DNA of 64,000 bases. Origin: Clostridiales bacterium. GTDB taxonomy: Bacteria > Bacillota > Clostridia > Christensenellales > Pumilibacteraceae. Below are positions 41,435 through 49,967 of the stretch, one piece after another. Position 1 is the stretch's first letter, and each line of letters opens with the position of its first letter. The stretch is from the NCBI GenBank assembly GCA_014799665.1, contig JAAVHP010000002.1, positions 1-64,000 of the forward strand, read 5' to 3'. The position numbers and the translations under genes are program-made. The notes below the pieces were generated by a model. That model made no database searches and had not been told where the DNA came from. It saw only the letters and a program-made list of their open reading frames with translations.

Positions 41435-42019
41435 TTACAAGATCGTTCTACGCCCTATCGCCTGCGACAGCGTTACCGCATCGGCGTATTCGAGCTCCGA
41501 ACCCATGGATATGCCCTGTGCGATACGAGTGACCTTGACGCCGAGCGGCTTGATGAGCCGCGCGAGATACACCGCCGTCGCTTCGCCTTCCACGTCGGGA
41601 TTGGTCGCGACGATCACTTCCTCGGTCTCGCCCAGCCGCGATAGCAGCGACTTGATATTGAGGTCGTCGGGCGTGCGGTTGTTCATCGGCGAGAGCGTGC
41701 CGTGCAGCACGTGGTACACGCCGTCGAACGCGCCCGTTTTCTCGATAGCCGCTACGTCCTTGGGGTACGCGACCACGCATATATGCTTGGTAGGGCGCGC
41801 GCGACAAATCTCGCAAACGTCGTCGTCGGTGAAATTGCCGCAGTGCGCACACAGCTTAACGGTTTGCTTAACCTCTTTGAGCGCGGCGCAAAACGCGTCG
41901 ACCTCGCTATCCGACATATCTATAACGGCATACGCATACCTGAGCGCCGTTTTTTTCCCGACGCCGGGCAGCGTGCCGAAACGGCTCGCGAGCGCGGCGA
42001 CGCTCTTGATCTCTTTCAT
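41435..42019 (-). CDS. recR: Recombination mediator RecR
   Basis: 194 residues. Helix-hairpin-helix (LPGVGKKTALRYAYAVI), zinc finger CAHCGNFTDDDVCEIC (about 57-72) and Toprim domain (HICVVAYPKDVAAIEKTGAFDGVYHVLHGTLSPM, then EVIVATNPDVEGEATAVYLARLI). RecR with RecO and RecF loads RecA at gaps. It follows ybaB by 20 bp, the common ybaB-recR pair. The start lacks a clear Shine-Dalgarno sequence, so coupling to ybaB is likely. Confidence 0.96.
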   Translation of the reverse strand: MKEIKSVAALASRFGTLPGVGKKTALRYAYAVIDMSDSEVDAFCAALKEVKQTVKLCAHCGNFTDDDVCEICRARPTKHICVVAYPKDVAAIEKTGAFDGVYHVLHGTLSPMNNRTPDDLNIKSLLSRLGETEEVIVATNPDVEGEATAVYLARLIKPLGVKVTRIAQGISMGSELEYADAVTLSQAIGRRTIL

Positions 42020-42039
42020 TATTTATATGCAACGCATTA

Positions 42040-42378
42040 TTAGAACGCGCCGCCGAGCTGACCGAGCGGGCTGTTCTTAACAAGCTCATCCGCACTTGCG
42101 TACGCTTCGTTCGTCGCGGCGGTGATGAGGTCTTCGAGCATTTCCACGTCGTCGGGATCGACGACCTCGGGCTTGATCTCGATCGAGATGAAACGCTTAC
42201 TGCCGCTGAGCGTGACCGTGACCGCGCCGCCGCCCGCAGTGCCTGTTACGCGCGCGTCTTCGAGCTGTTCTTTGGCTTGGTTCATTTGCTCTTGGAGCTT
42301 TTGCGCCTGCTGCATCATTTGCTGCATGTTCATGCCGCCACCGCCCATGCCGCGGTTGTATCCACCGAATTTTGCCAT
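42040..42378 (-). CDS. ybaB: YbaB/EbfC-family nucleoid-associated protein
   Basis: 112 residues. Gly/Met-rich start (GGYNRGMGGGGMNMQQMMQQAQKLQEQM), then the YbaB core (KEQLEDARVTGTAGGGAVTVTLSGSKRFISIEIKPEVVDPDDVEMLEDLITAATNEAY). It binds DNA as a dimer. It is upstream of recR; dnaX is not in the window next to it. GGAGA precedes the ATG. Confidence 0.95.
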   Translation of the reverse strand: MAKFGGYNRGMGGGGMNMQQMMQQAQKLQEQMNQAKEQLEDARVTGTAGGGAVTVTLSGSKRFISIEIKPEVVDPDDVEMLEDLITAATNEAYASADELVKNSPLGQLGGAF

Positions 42379-42409
42379 GATTTATATCTCCATGTGTTTT
42401 AAAAAAACT

Positions 42410-42512
42410 TACTTACTTCTTTGAAAAGAAGTAAGCAAGAAACTTTTAGTGTTGTGTATTTACTAAGTAGGTTTTGTTTCGTTTCACCCAATTAGTTTCT
42501 TTACGTTAGTTA
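42410..42512 (+). repeat. Dispersed hairpin repeat, long copy
   Basis: Core CTTACTTCTTT-gaa-AAGAAGTAAG and tail CAAGAAACTTTTAGTGTTGT, ending about ten bases before the structured element at 42521. Confidence 0.85.
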
Positions 42513-42520
42513 TTTCAATT

Positions 42521-42656
42521 AGGACGTATGTGAGAGCGCGGGGACCCGCACAAGAGCAGGAAAGCAAGGTTGCACGACGGGGAGTGCACACCCCCGTACA
42601 TGACCCGAGGGCAACCGCAGCTTGACGAACTATTGCGCGAGGTATACGCGCTCGAA
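42521..42656 (+). ncRNA. Structured RNA-like element, copy 2 (family not identified)
   Basis: Outer stem GAGCGCG (42534-42540) with CGCGCTC (42647-42653). Inner stem GGTTGC (42568-42573) with GCAACC (42611-42616) encloses a GGGG/CCCC hairpin with loop AGTGCACA and then CGTACATGACC. Compared with 5568-5709 the stems differ in sequence but keep pairing. The loop keeps its length and the form AGTGYASA, and STACATGACC is shared. A loop-to-flank pseudoknot TGCAC/GTACA keeps four of five pairs, with a G-C to C-G swap. Strand is uncertain; no strong promoter was found. Confidence 0.55.
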
Positions 42657-44453
42657 CTAATCGGCCCAAAGATCCTTGAAATTCTTCTCGAACATCTCGG
42701 AGTTTTTGTTGTAGTTATACGTGAGAACGTTGCTTTCCCAAGTCGCGTATGCCGCACTCTCGCGCGCCGACTTGATCGGATCTTCGAAAATGTCGTAGTA
42801 TGTTTCGAGCTGACCGGGCGTGGTGTAGTCGTACAGCGACACCTCGCCGGGCTTGGTGATCGAAGCAAGGTACATGATATGCACGCCGTAATCGGTGATA
42901 ACGGGCTTGTAAAGCACCTGACCGGGTTTGAGCGTGTCGCGCATCTCGCGCGCGGCGTCCGCGAACTCTTGCATATACGTTTCGCTCTCGCCGTCGGCGA
43001 GCTTGTACTTGACTACGTAGCCTTGGTTGTTATCGAACGCGCCGGGGTCGGTATTGTAAAGATAGATAAGATCGTCGAACGCAAGATCAGCGCTACGTAC
43101 GGATGACGCGAGCGGTTGCATGACCGACTTGACGTGGTTCATAACGTCGTTGACCGTCATTTCACGGCTAAGATCGTCCTCACCGTCCACATGCGGATAG
43201 CACTTGATCGACTGAACAAGCGATTCGCGGTAGGCGTTGACCAGTTCATCCAGCTCGTTGTCTTCGAGGTTGCGATGTTCTAACTCATGAACGTATGCGT
43301 CAAGATCGGCTTTCTGCGCGTCCGAGAACGGCAAAAGGATATGCTTAACGTAGAAGTAATTTGCGTTGGGATAATAAAGTATGGTCGTGTTGCCGCCGGA
43401 AATCGCGGTGTCGAACGCCGAGATATCGTCGGTGTATTCTTTCTTTTGGTCGTTGAGCGTTGTGGTAAAGCGGTCGCTTACCTCTTGCGTATCGACCGTA
43501 ACGCTGTCCGAAAGGTAATTCTGCAACGCCGTAATCTTTTGCGAACGCTCTATCGACTTGCCGCTGAGATAGTACATGATATACCCGAACGGGCTCTCGT
43601 TCGAAGTGGGATACGTGCCGATAACGGGATACACCGAAGCAATGCCCTGCTCGTCAATGCGCTTATCGATCTCTTCGATCTCGGCGTCGATATTCTTGCG
43701 CTCGTCGCCCGTAATGCGGAAATCGTCCTCGACGCGGCTCTTGATAAGCGACAGGAACCTGCGCATAGCCTCGTTGTCGAGCGAACGCTCGAACTCGCTG
43801 CCGTGGTTGCCGGGCTGGACGATAATATCGGGCTCCCACACCACAGTGTCGTCCTCTTCGGGCACGTCAGTGTCAGTCTGGTCGGGCTTTACGGGATAGG
43901 TCGTGTCGGTAGAAGTAGTATCGTCATCGTCGTCGTCCGAGATTTCCTCGTAGTCTTTCTCGGCGAGAATTTCATTCTTGTAGTTCTTAACGGTGTTGTC
44001 AATTACCGAATAGATGCTGCGTTTAACGGCGTTTTGCTCGGTGAGACCCCACTTAATATTGCCGCAATCGATGAGCGCGTCCACCTCGTTGGTAACGAGC
44101 TCAACATTGATAAGCATTTTTGCGGCGTACTTATACAAGCCCTCGTAGTCGGTGCCGAACGACGAGGAAAGCGAGCTCGCGTTGCTGTTTACGTATTCCA
44201 TGAGATCCATTTTGTAAATGGTTCTTGCCGAGGTCGTGTAGGTAACGGTTTTGTTCTTTACCTTGCCGTCGTCCTCTTCGTCCTCGTAGCTGACCGTATT
44301 TTCGATATCGTAAGATTTTACGCGCGCAATCTCTTGCTGATAGTCGCGTTCGTAATCGTGCGAGAAGAATGAGCAGCCCGTGAGCATACTCGTAGAAAGC
44401 ACTACGGCTAATATTCCTATAACAATGCGCTTAAACTTAAACACTTGTGACAC
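42657..44453 (-). CDS. Lipoprotein with parvulin-like peptidyl-prolyl isomerase domain
   Basis: 598 residues with GTG start (a second GTG three codons on is possible). Lipobox TGCS (Cys27). The N-terminal half is helical and SurA/PrsA-like, interrupted by a very acidic linker (about 168-205, including a run of six Asp). The parvulin pattern appears as YVKHILLPFSD (about 365) and, about 115 residues later, MQEFADAAREMRDTLKPGQVLYKPVITDYGVHIMYLASI. The halves are separated by a helical insert, so the domain looks split. It probably folds exported proteins at the membrane surface, like PrsA, but activity is untested. Confidence 0.75.
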   Translation of the reverse strand: MSQVFKFKRIVIGILAVVLSTSMLTGCSFFSHDYERDYQQEIARVKSYDIENTVSYEDEEDDGKVKNKTVTYTTSARTIYKMDLMEYVNSNASSLSSSFGTDYEGLYKYAAKMLINVELVTNEVDALIDCGNIKWGLTEQNAVKRSIYSVIDNTVKNYKNEILAEKDYEEISDDDDDDTTSTDTTYPVKPDQTDTDVPEEDDTVVWEPDIIVQPGNHGSEFERSLDNEAMRRFLSLIKSRVEDDFRITGDERKNIDAEIEEIDKRIDEQGIASVYPVIGTYPTSNESPFGYIMYYLSGKSIERSQKITALQNYLSDSVTVDTQEVSDRFTTTLNDQKKEYTDDISAFDTAISGGNTTILYYPNANYFYVKHILLPFSDAQKADLDAYVHELEHRNLEDNELDELVNAYRESLVQSIKCYPHVDGEDDLSREMTVNDVMNHVKSVMQPLASSVRSADLAFDDLIYLYNTDPGAFDNNQGYVVKYKLADGESETYMQEFADAAREMRDTLKPGQVLYKPVITDYGVHIMYLASITKPGEVSLYDYTTPGQLETYYDIFEDPIKSARESAAYATWESNVLTYNYNKNSEMFEKNFKDLWAD

Positions 44454-44484
44454 CTACACCAAATAAGATAGTAATAGTCTTTAT

Positions 44485-44513
44485 ATTATACAAGATTGAA
44501 AACCAAAAATCAA
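44485..44513 (-). promoter_or_regulatory. Promoter of the parvulin-like lipoprotein
   Basis: Minus strand TTGATT, 17-bp spacer, TATAAT, leader about 25-30 nt. Confidence 0.75.
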
Positions 44514-44582
44514 TTGATTTAGATATGTTTTTGCCATTTATTTACTTAAATATACGATTTGCCCGTTTACGGTTACGGCATC

Positions 44583-44612
44583 TTGACAAACTCACTCTGT
44601 CTATATTATTAT
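44583..44612 (+). promoter_or_regulatory. Promoter with predicted near-leaderless start
   Basis: TTGACA (44583-44588), 18-bp spacer, TATTAT (44607-44612). The expected start is about 44619 and the ATG is at 44623, with no Shine-Dalgarno sequence. Confidence 0.6.
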
Positions 44613-44622
44613 TAATACAATC

Positions 44623-45966
44623 ATGGATATTGGAAGAAACGACCCCTGCCCGTGCGGCAGCGGAAAGAAATATAGGTACTGTTGCGAGCAAAAAACCGAT
44701 TCGGAAGTACGGCTCGTACAACTGTATAGCCGAATAAAGGCGCGGCACAAGCCGTACTTATTCTTATTGGACGAAACGCTGACGCTGTTCGACCAAGCTA
44801 TGGACTTTTCGATAGCGTCGAACGCGCTCAGCCTTATTAAATCCATACTGTTCTTAAACGACGCCTCGGCCACGAGCGCGCTATGCTTGCGTAACGTAAT
44901 GGAAAGCCGCGCGCTGATAGCGATGAGAGATGCGGGCGGTATCGATCGGGACAAGCTTGAACTGTTCAACTACCAACCTGCGCTCATCGAGTACGACGTA
45001 TACTACGGCGACAAATCACTGGTGGCGACGGGTTGCTTGGATAACGAGCAATTGGAAAAAAATTACAAACAAGCCGCGCGTAAATTCTTGCCGTTCGTAG
45101 GGAACGATTATGGTAAGCTCGAAAAATTATCTCGCACTTACCTGCCCTTTCTATGCGACAAGTCCGTCACGTTTCAAAAAATAATAAAGCAATACTTGGG
45201 CGAACAGTCGGCGGCGTACAACTATCTTACGCGCATCGTCCATCCTAAGTCTATAAAAGAAATCAGCAAAGAAAGATTAGACGAAATACAGACCGAAACC
45301 TTAAATTACCTAACCGCGCGGTACGGCAACTTTCCGATAGAGCAAAACGATATCGCCCCTGCGGCGCAAGACGTTGAAACGCACATACGCGAAGCAGACG
45401 AGCTCGAACAATTGCAGGATAAATTTCAGAATATAGTTAATGAGCTTAGAGGTTTACCGCAAAGCTCAATGAGCGAATCGGTTGACATATTCAACGAAAT
45501 CGCGCTTGCGCTTTTCGATATACACTTCGATCATGCGGTCGGATTAGGTGAAATCGTCCTATCCAAGTTCCGCGTGATTGCGGAGTATATAGCCGAATCC
45601 TATAAAGTATTGGACGGAAGCAATGAAGCACCGTCCTACACCAAATTAGTTAAAGACTACTTTTCGGAAGTACTCGACGGCGTGGGCATGAGAGAGGTCG
45701 ACACAGGCAACACCATTGCATACAATGCGAATGACTATTTTACTCTTTTATACCGCGTAAGCAGCTCGGTATCTCACGGCAACGGCTATCTATGGTTTAG
45801 GCATCTCGAAGCGGGGCGTTACCAAGACGACGTAATAGGCTTTATCGACAGAGCGGTGAAAACCCTGTCGATAAGATTGCGCGATATTTTCAATAAGCAC
45901 GGCGATACACGCACGGCGGATTTATACGATAAAGCATACATTATGCTGAAAGTGCTCGACTCGTAA
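44623..45966 (+). CDS. SEC-C motif protein with two DUF5677-like halves
   Basis: 447 residues. The N-terminal SEC-C zinc motif is RNDPCPCGSGKKYRYCC (5-21). The rest is helical in two halves of similar design. The first has FDQAMDFSIASNALSLIKSILFLNDASATSALCLRNVMESRALI ... IVHPKSI. The second has FDHAVGLGEIVLSKFRVIAEYIAESYKVL ... YRVSSSVSHGNGYLWF. The S/V-H-G/P-x-x ending is a DUF5677-like signature. SEC-C motifs are protein- or ribosome-binding; DUF5677 proteins are uncharacterised and sometimes lie in defence loci. No partner gene is adjacent. Confidence 0.75.
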   Translation: MDIGRNDPCPCGSGKKYRYCCEQKTDSEVRLVQLYSRIKARHKPYLFLLDETLTLFDQAMDFSIASNALSLIKSILFLNDASATSALCLRNVMESRALIAMRDAGGIDRDKLELFNYQPALIEYDVYYGDKSLVATGCLDNEQLEKNYKQAARKFLPFVGNDYGKLEKLSRTYLPFLCDKSVTFQKIIKQYLGEQSAAYNYLTRIVHPKSIKEISKERLDEIQTETLNYLTARYGNFPIEQNDIAPAAQDVETHIREADELEQLQDKFQNIVNELRGLPQSSMSESVDIFNEIALALFDIHFDHAVGLGEIVLSKFRVIAEYIAESYKVLDGSNEAPSYTKLVKDYFSEVLDGVGMREVDTGNTIAYNANDYFTLLYRVSSSVSHGNGYLWFRHLEAGRYQDDVIGFIDRAVKTLSIRLRDIFNKHGDTRTADLYDKAYIMLKVLDS

Positions 45967-45997
45967 AATTGACGCCCGAAAAAATTTTTTTAAACCA

Positions 45998-46027
45998 TTG
46001 ACAAGCTTCCCACTGCGGTGGTAAAAT
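45998..46027 (+). promoter_or_regulatory. Promoter of the hybrid histidine kinase
   Basis: TTGACA, 18-bp spacer, TAAAAT, followed by AAAGGA six bases before the ATG at 46047. Confidence 0.75.
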
Positions 46028-46046
46028 ATATAGCAAAGGACGATTT

Positions 46047-48194
46047 ATGAACAAGCGCAAATCGGGACAAAGTCTTATAGAATATATGATGCCGCTTTTG
46101 AGCGCACGCAAGCAAGGCGACATTTCGGCATTTGACGAAACGGAGATAGAGAACGTCCGCCAGATCATATCGTTCATCGACGAGATCCCCGGCGGCTTTT
46201 TGATATACCGCAACGACGAGGCGCAGACCCTCGTGTACGCCAACAAGGCGCTCATGGACATATTCAAATGCAAGTCGCTCGACGAGTTCCGCAAACTCAC
46301 CGGCAATTCGTTCCGCGGCATCGTTCACCCCGACGACTACGCGCGCGTTGCGGAGAGCATAAACAAGCAAATTTTCACCGGCGACGATAACCTCGACTAC
46401 GTGGAATACCGTATAGTGCGCAAGGACGGGATCGTGCGCTTGGTCGAGGACTACGGGCATTATATCAAAAGCAAAGCGTCGGGCGAGTTCTATTACGTAT
46501 TCATAAGCGACGCGACCGAAAAGCTTACGCGGAGATTATCCGAGACCGCTCAAAAAGATCAACAGCTGCGCGAGCTCAACGAAGAGCTTACTTTTATCAA
46601 ATCCGAACAACTGCGCAGGCTCGAAATAATCGAGGCGTTGAGCATAAACTACGACTCAATACTTTACGCCGACCTTAACGCGAACACCGTTCTCGCCTAC
46701 CGTTTGAGCGAACGGCTCGTTTATATGTTCGACAAGCTCGAAGAGGCCCAGCCGCTCGACGCGTACGTCGAAAAGTACGTCAAGCGTTGGGTCCACCCCG
46801 AGGACCGCAAACGCGTAAAAGAGTTTACCTCGGTCGAGCATATCCGTAAGGCGCTCGCCGAAAAGGACACCTACTACGTGAACTATCGGTGCATAAAGGA
46901 CGGCGTGGTGCAGTATATCCAACTGCGCATGGTCAATGTCAACATTAAAAAGGACGTGCCGCAGGTCGTTATGGGCTACCGCAATATCGACAAGGAGCTG
47001 CTCCAACAGATAGAGCAACGGAAGATCTTGGAGGACGCGCTCAATAAAGCTAAGCTCGCCGACATTGCAAAAAACACTTTCCTGTCCAATATGTCGCACG
47101 ATATGCGCACTCCCCTTAACGCAATATTCGGCTATTCCGCGCTCGCAAGAAAGAGCAACGATCCGGAGCGCGTCCGCGGCTACCTCGACAAGATAGAGCA
47201 AGCGGGCAACAATATTTTGGAGCTCGTCGAAAAGGTGCTCGAAGTCAGCTATTTCGAATCACAGGACTACACCGAATCCAAGTCCGAGTGCAGTATAAAA
47301 ACGATACTCACCGATCTATGCGACTGGGCGAAAAGCCAAGCTGAGCTCAAAAACATTAAAATCTCGCTCGACATGAACGCGGTGGAGCACGACTGCGTGC
47401 AGATCGACGGCACCATGATGAGCCGCGTACTCAACCAAATAGTAGACAATGCCGTCAAGTACACGCCGAGCGACGGAAGCGTGGAAATTACCGTCACCGA
47501 AACGAGCGCCGGAAAAGGCGTATCTACCTACGTGTTCTCTGTCACCGATACGGGCATAGGCATAGAGCCGAAAGCACTCGAACGCGTATTCGAGCCGTTC
47601 GAACGCATAAACAACACCACGGCAAGCGGCATCTTCGGCGCGGGGCTGGGTCTGCCCATAGCCAAGCACCTGACCGAAATCATGGGCGGCACGATCGAAT
47701 GCAAGAGCACGCCGGGCGTCGGCAGTACGTTCACGGTAACGCTTTCGCTCAAAACGGTAGAGCCCGAATCCGTCGAGCCCGCCGCAAGCGAAAAGAGCCC
47801 CATGGCGGGCAAGAAAATACTTATAGTCGAGGACAACGAGATCAACCTCGAAATCGAAACGGAAATGTTAGAGGACGAGGGCTTTATAATCGACGCCGCG
47901 CCCAACGGCAAGATAGCCGTAGACATGGTGACTGCGGCGGCGGACGACGAATACTCGCTCGTGCTCATGGATATACAAATGCCCGTAATGGACGGACGGC
48001 AGGCGGCGCGCGCTATTCGCGCATTGCCCGACAAAAAGAAAGCAAACCTGCCGATAATCGCGCTGTCCGCCAACGCGTTCGAGAGCGATAAGCGCGCCTC
48101 GATCGAAGCGGGCATGGACGCCCACCTGACTAAGCCCATTGACGTCGATTTGGTGATTTCGACCTTCTCGCAGGTACTGGAAGAAAGAAAATAG
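46047..48194 (+). CDS. Hybrid sensor histidine kinase (PAS-PAS-HisKA-HATPase-REC)
   Basis: 715 residues with no membrane segment, so cytoplasmic. Two PAS-like domains (about 45-160 and 195-315, each with a VHPDD or VHPED turn and a Y-R-x-x-x-K-DG strand). The HisKA domain has His351 in SNMSHDMRTPLNAIFGYS. The HATPase has N468, D501TGIG and GAGLGLPIAK. A C-terminal receiver domain holds the acceptor Asp642 in LMDIQMPVMDG and a KP near the end. It passes phosphate internally to the receiver; no output domain or partner regulator is adjacent, so the target is elsewhere. Confidence 0.93.
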   Translation: MNKRKSGQSLIEYMMPLLSARKQGDISAFDETEIENVRQIISFIDEIPGGFLIYRNDEAQTLVYANKALMDIFKCKSLDEFRKLTGNSFRGIVHPDDYARVAESINKQIFTGDDNLDYVEYRIVRKDGIVRLVEDYGHYIKSKASGEFYYVFISDATEKLTRRLSETAQKDQQLRELNEELTFIKSEQLRRLEIIEALSINYDSILYADLNANTVLAYRLSERLVYMFDKLEEAQPLDAYVEKYVKRWVHPEDRKRVKEFTSVEHIRKALAEKDTYYVNYRCIKDGVVQYIQLRMVNVNIKKDVPQVVMGYRNIDKELLQQIEQRKILEDALNKAKLADIAKNTFLSNMSHDMRTPLNAIFGYSALARKSNDPERVRGYLDKIEQAGNNILELVEKVLEVSYFESQDYTESKSECSIKTILTDLCDWAKSQAELKNIKISLDMNAVEHDCVQIDGTMMSRVLNQIVDNAVKYTPSDGSVEITVTETSAGKGVSTYVFSVTDTGIGIEPKALERVFEPFERINNTTASGIFGAGLGLPIAKHLTEIMGGTIECKSTPGVGSTFTVTLSLKTVEPESVEPAASEKSPMAGKKILIVEDNEINLEIETEMLEDEGFIIDAAPNGKIAVDMVTAAADDEYSLVLMDIQMPVMDGRQAARAIRALPDKKKANLPIIALSANAFESDKRASIEAGMDAHLTKPIDVDLVISTFSQVLEERK

Positions 48195-48218
48195 AGTTTA
48201 ATTAGTAATTAGAAATTA

Positions 48219-48262
48219 AAACGGTGGCTGTATCGATACGCTCGGTACAGCCACCGTTATTT
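48219..48262. terminator. Intrinsic terminator, repeated family
   Basis: AACGGTGGCTGTATCG-loop-GGTACAGCCACCGTT with TATTTTA following. Its stem is shared with 24747-24788. A short C/G palindrome (CCTTCCCCTCAGGGGGAAGG) follows at about 48282-48301 before the ABC-2 operon end. Confidence 0.88.
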
Positions 48263-48349
48263 TATAATTCCTAATTAGCCTTCCCCTCAGGGGGAAGGTG
48301 CCCCGAAGGGCGTCGGTGATAAATCTTATCCTTATTAATTCCTAATTGA

Positions 48350-49141
48350 TTAATTCCCTGCGCTCTCGTACCGTCTTATACCAAAATGCCACATGGTAAA
48401 AGCGAGCGTCATAAGTATGACGGCGGCGATAAAGCTATACAGCACCGCCCACCAGATATTCGCGCCGGTTATCAAGCACTCTACGGGATAGTAAAGGAAC
48501 AGCCCGAACGGTATGACGAAGAACATGATCGACGCGAATGCCTTACCCATGTACCGCACAGGGTATTTAGCGTAGTTGGAAATATTGTAAATGGTATTGA
48601 GGAATATCCCCGCGCTCTTTACCCAGAACGCGAGCGACGCGAACAACAGCTTAATGCCGGTAAAGCAAAATATACCGAGGAGCGCGCAGAGGATAAGCCC
48701 TATTACCCCGCTCGCCGTCCACGCGATACCCGTCATGGGCGCAAACACGGACATGACGACGATACCGACGACGAGCTCGCCTATCCCGTCCCACTTGAAC
48801 ACTTCGGCAACGTACTGGAACAGCGGGTTTATCGGTCGGGTAAGATACACGTCGAGGTCGCCGCGCCGAATCGCGCGGTACGCGAGTATCCACAGGTTAT
48901 CGGTAAAGATATGATCGATCGACTTGGGTATGAGCACGAACCCGAACAGGAACGCAAGCGTTTCGAACGACCACACGCCGATCGCAGGCACAGAGCCTAC
49001 GATAAGGTAAATGGTCGAAAGCGATATCGCCTCGGTTATCGCAAAGCTTATCATCATGATGATAGAGTCTGCCTTATACGACAAGCCGCTACGCAAGCTC
49101 ATCGATACGTATTTAGGATATAGTTTAAGTTCTTTTAGCAT
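48350..49141 (-). CDS. ABC-2 permease, second membrane subunit
   Basis: 263 residues with about six membrane helices. Features of the COG3694-type permease include the IRRGDLDVYLTRPINPLFQYVAEVFKWDGIGELVVG segment and IPFGLFLYYPVECLI. It starts four bases after the preceding permease stop, with GGAGG in the overlap region. Last gene of the three-gene exporter operon (ATPase, permease, permease). Substrate unknown. Confidence 0.88.
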   Translation of the reverse strand: MLKELKLYPKYVSMSLRSGLSYKADSIIMMISFAITEAISLSTIYLIVGSVPAIGVWSFETLAFLFGFVLIPKSIDHIFTDNLWILAYRAIRRGDLDVYLTRPINPLFQYVAEVFKWDGIGELVVGIVVMSVFAPMTGIAWTASGVIGLILCALLGIFCFTGIKLLFASLAFWVKSAGIFLNTIYNISNYAKYPVRYMGKAFASIMFFVIPFGLFLYYPVECLITGANIWWAVLYSFIAAVILMTLAFTMWHFGIRRYESAGN

Positions 49142-49145
49142 AACC

Positions 49146-49967
49146 CTATCCTCCGAACACCACGACCTTTCTGACCGAGCCCTTGTACATGAGCTGACCG
49201 ATAAGGTTAATGACGAGTATCCACACCACGGACAGCGCGAACGATATACCCATATCCACCCAATCGAGCTGACCCAGGAACAACCTTACGGGGAAGCTGA
49301 ACAGCGTGGGGAACGGCGTATAGTACAAAACGTTCTGCGCCCAGATCGGGAACAGCGCGAGCGGCACGAGTCCGCCCGACAAAAACTGCGTAACGATATT
49401 AAGCATGGAACTCACGCCGAACATGGCGTGCGTGCGGAACGCGAGCTGTCCGAACAAAAACTGTATCGCGTCCACCATAAGTAGCGACAGTATGCATGCG
49501 GGGATGAACAGCAGAATGTTATACCAAACGATGCCCGTCAGCCCGAACCCGAACACGCTTACGAGCGTTCCTACAAGTATCATAGGCACGCCGATAATCA
49601 AGAATCGCGCAAAGAACGAGCCGACCGCTGTGAACCCGAGCTGGTGGCGGTAGCTTATCGGCTTCATAAGTCGCATACCGATAAACCCGTAATGCACGTC
49701 CTCGGTTATCGACCACATAGTATCCGAATAAGTTATCTCGCCAACTATCGTCGTCAAAAGCACGTACATCAGCATTTGCGGAAATGTGTAGCCGCCGATT
49801 TCGGGCTCGGGCGAAAACTTATAAACTGCCCACCACAAAAGTCCCATGAGCACGGCGTTGATAACGCTGCCGATGACCCACAGTGCCATTTGCCCACGGT
49901 ACGCGATCGTCGTCTGCGCGCCCGACTTTGCGAATATCAAATATTTTTTAAGCCGCCCCGCCGCCAT
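49146..49967 (-). CDS. ABC-2 permease, first membrane subunit
   Basis: 273 residues from ATG 49967, overlapping the ATPase gene by 20 bp, with GGAG six bases upstream. Six predicted helices. The YSDTMWSITEDVHYGFIGMRLMKPISYRHQLGFTAVGSFFARFLIIG stretch is typical of the COG4587 permease of this uncharacterised exporter class. Translational coupling to the ATPase is likely. Its role with the second permease is to form a heterodimeric channel. Confidence 0.88.
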   Translation of the reverse strand: MAAGRLKKYLIFAKSGAQTTIAYRGQMALWVIGSVINAVLMGLLWWAVYKFSPEPEIGGYTFPQMLMYVLLTTIVGEITYSDTMWSITEDVHYGFIGMRLMKPISYRHQLGFTAVGSFFARFLIIGVPMILVGTLVSVFGFGLTGIVWYNILLFIPACILSLLMVDAIQFLFGQLAFRTHAMFGVSSMLNIVTQFLSGGLVPLALFPIWAQNVLYYTPFPTLFSFPVRLFLGQLDWVDMGISFALSVVWILVINLIGQLMYKGSVRKVVVFGG

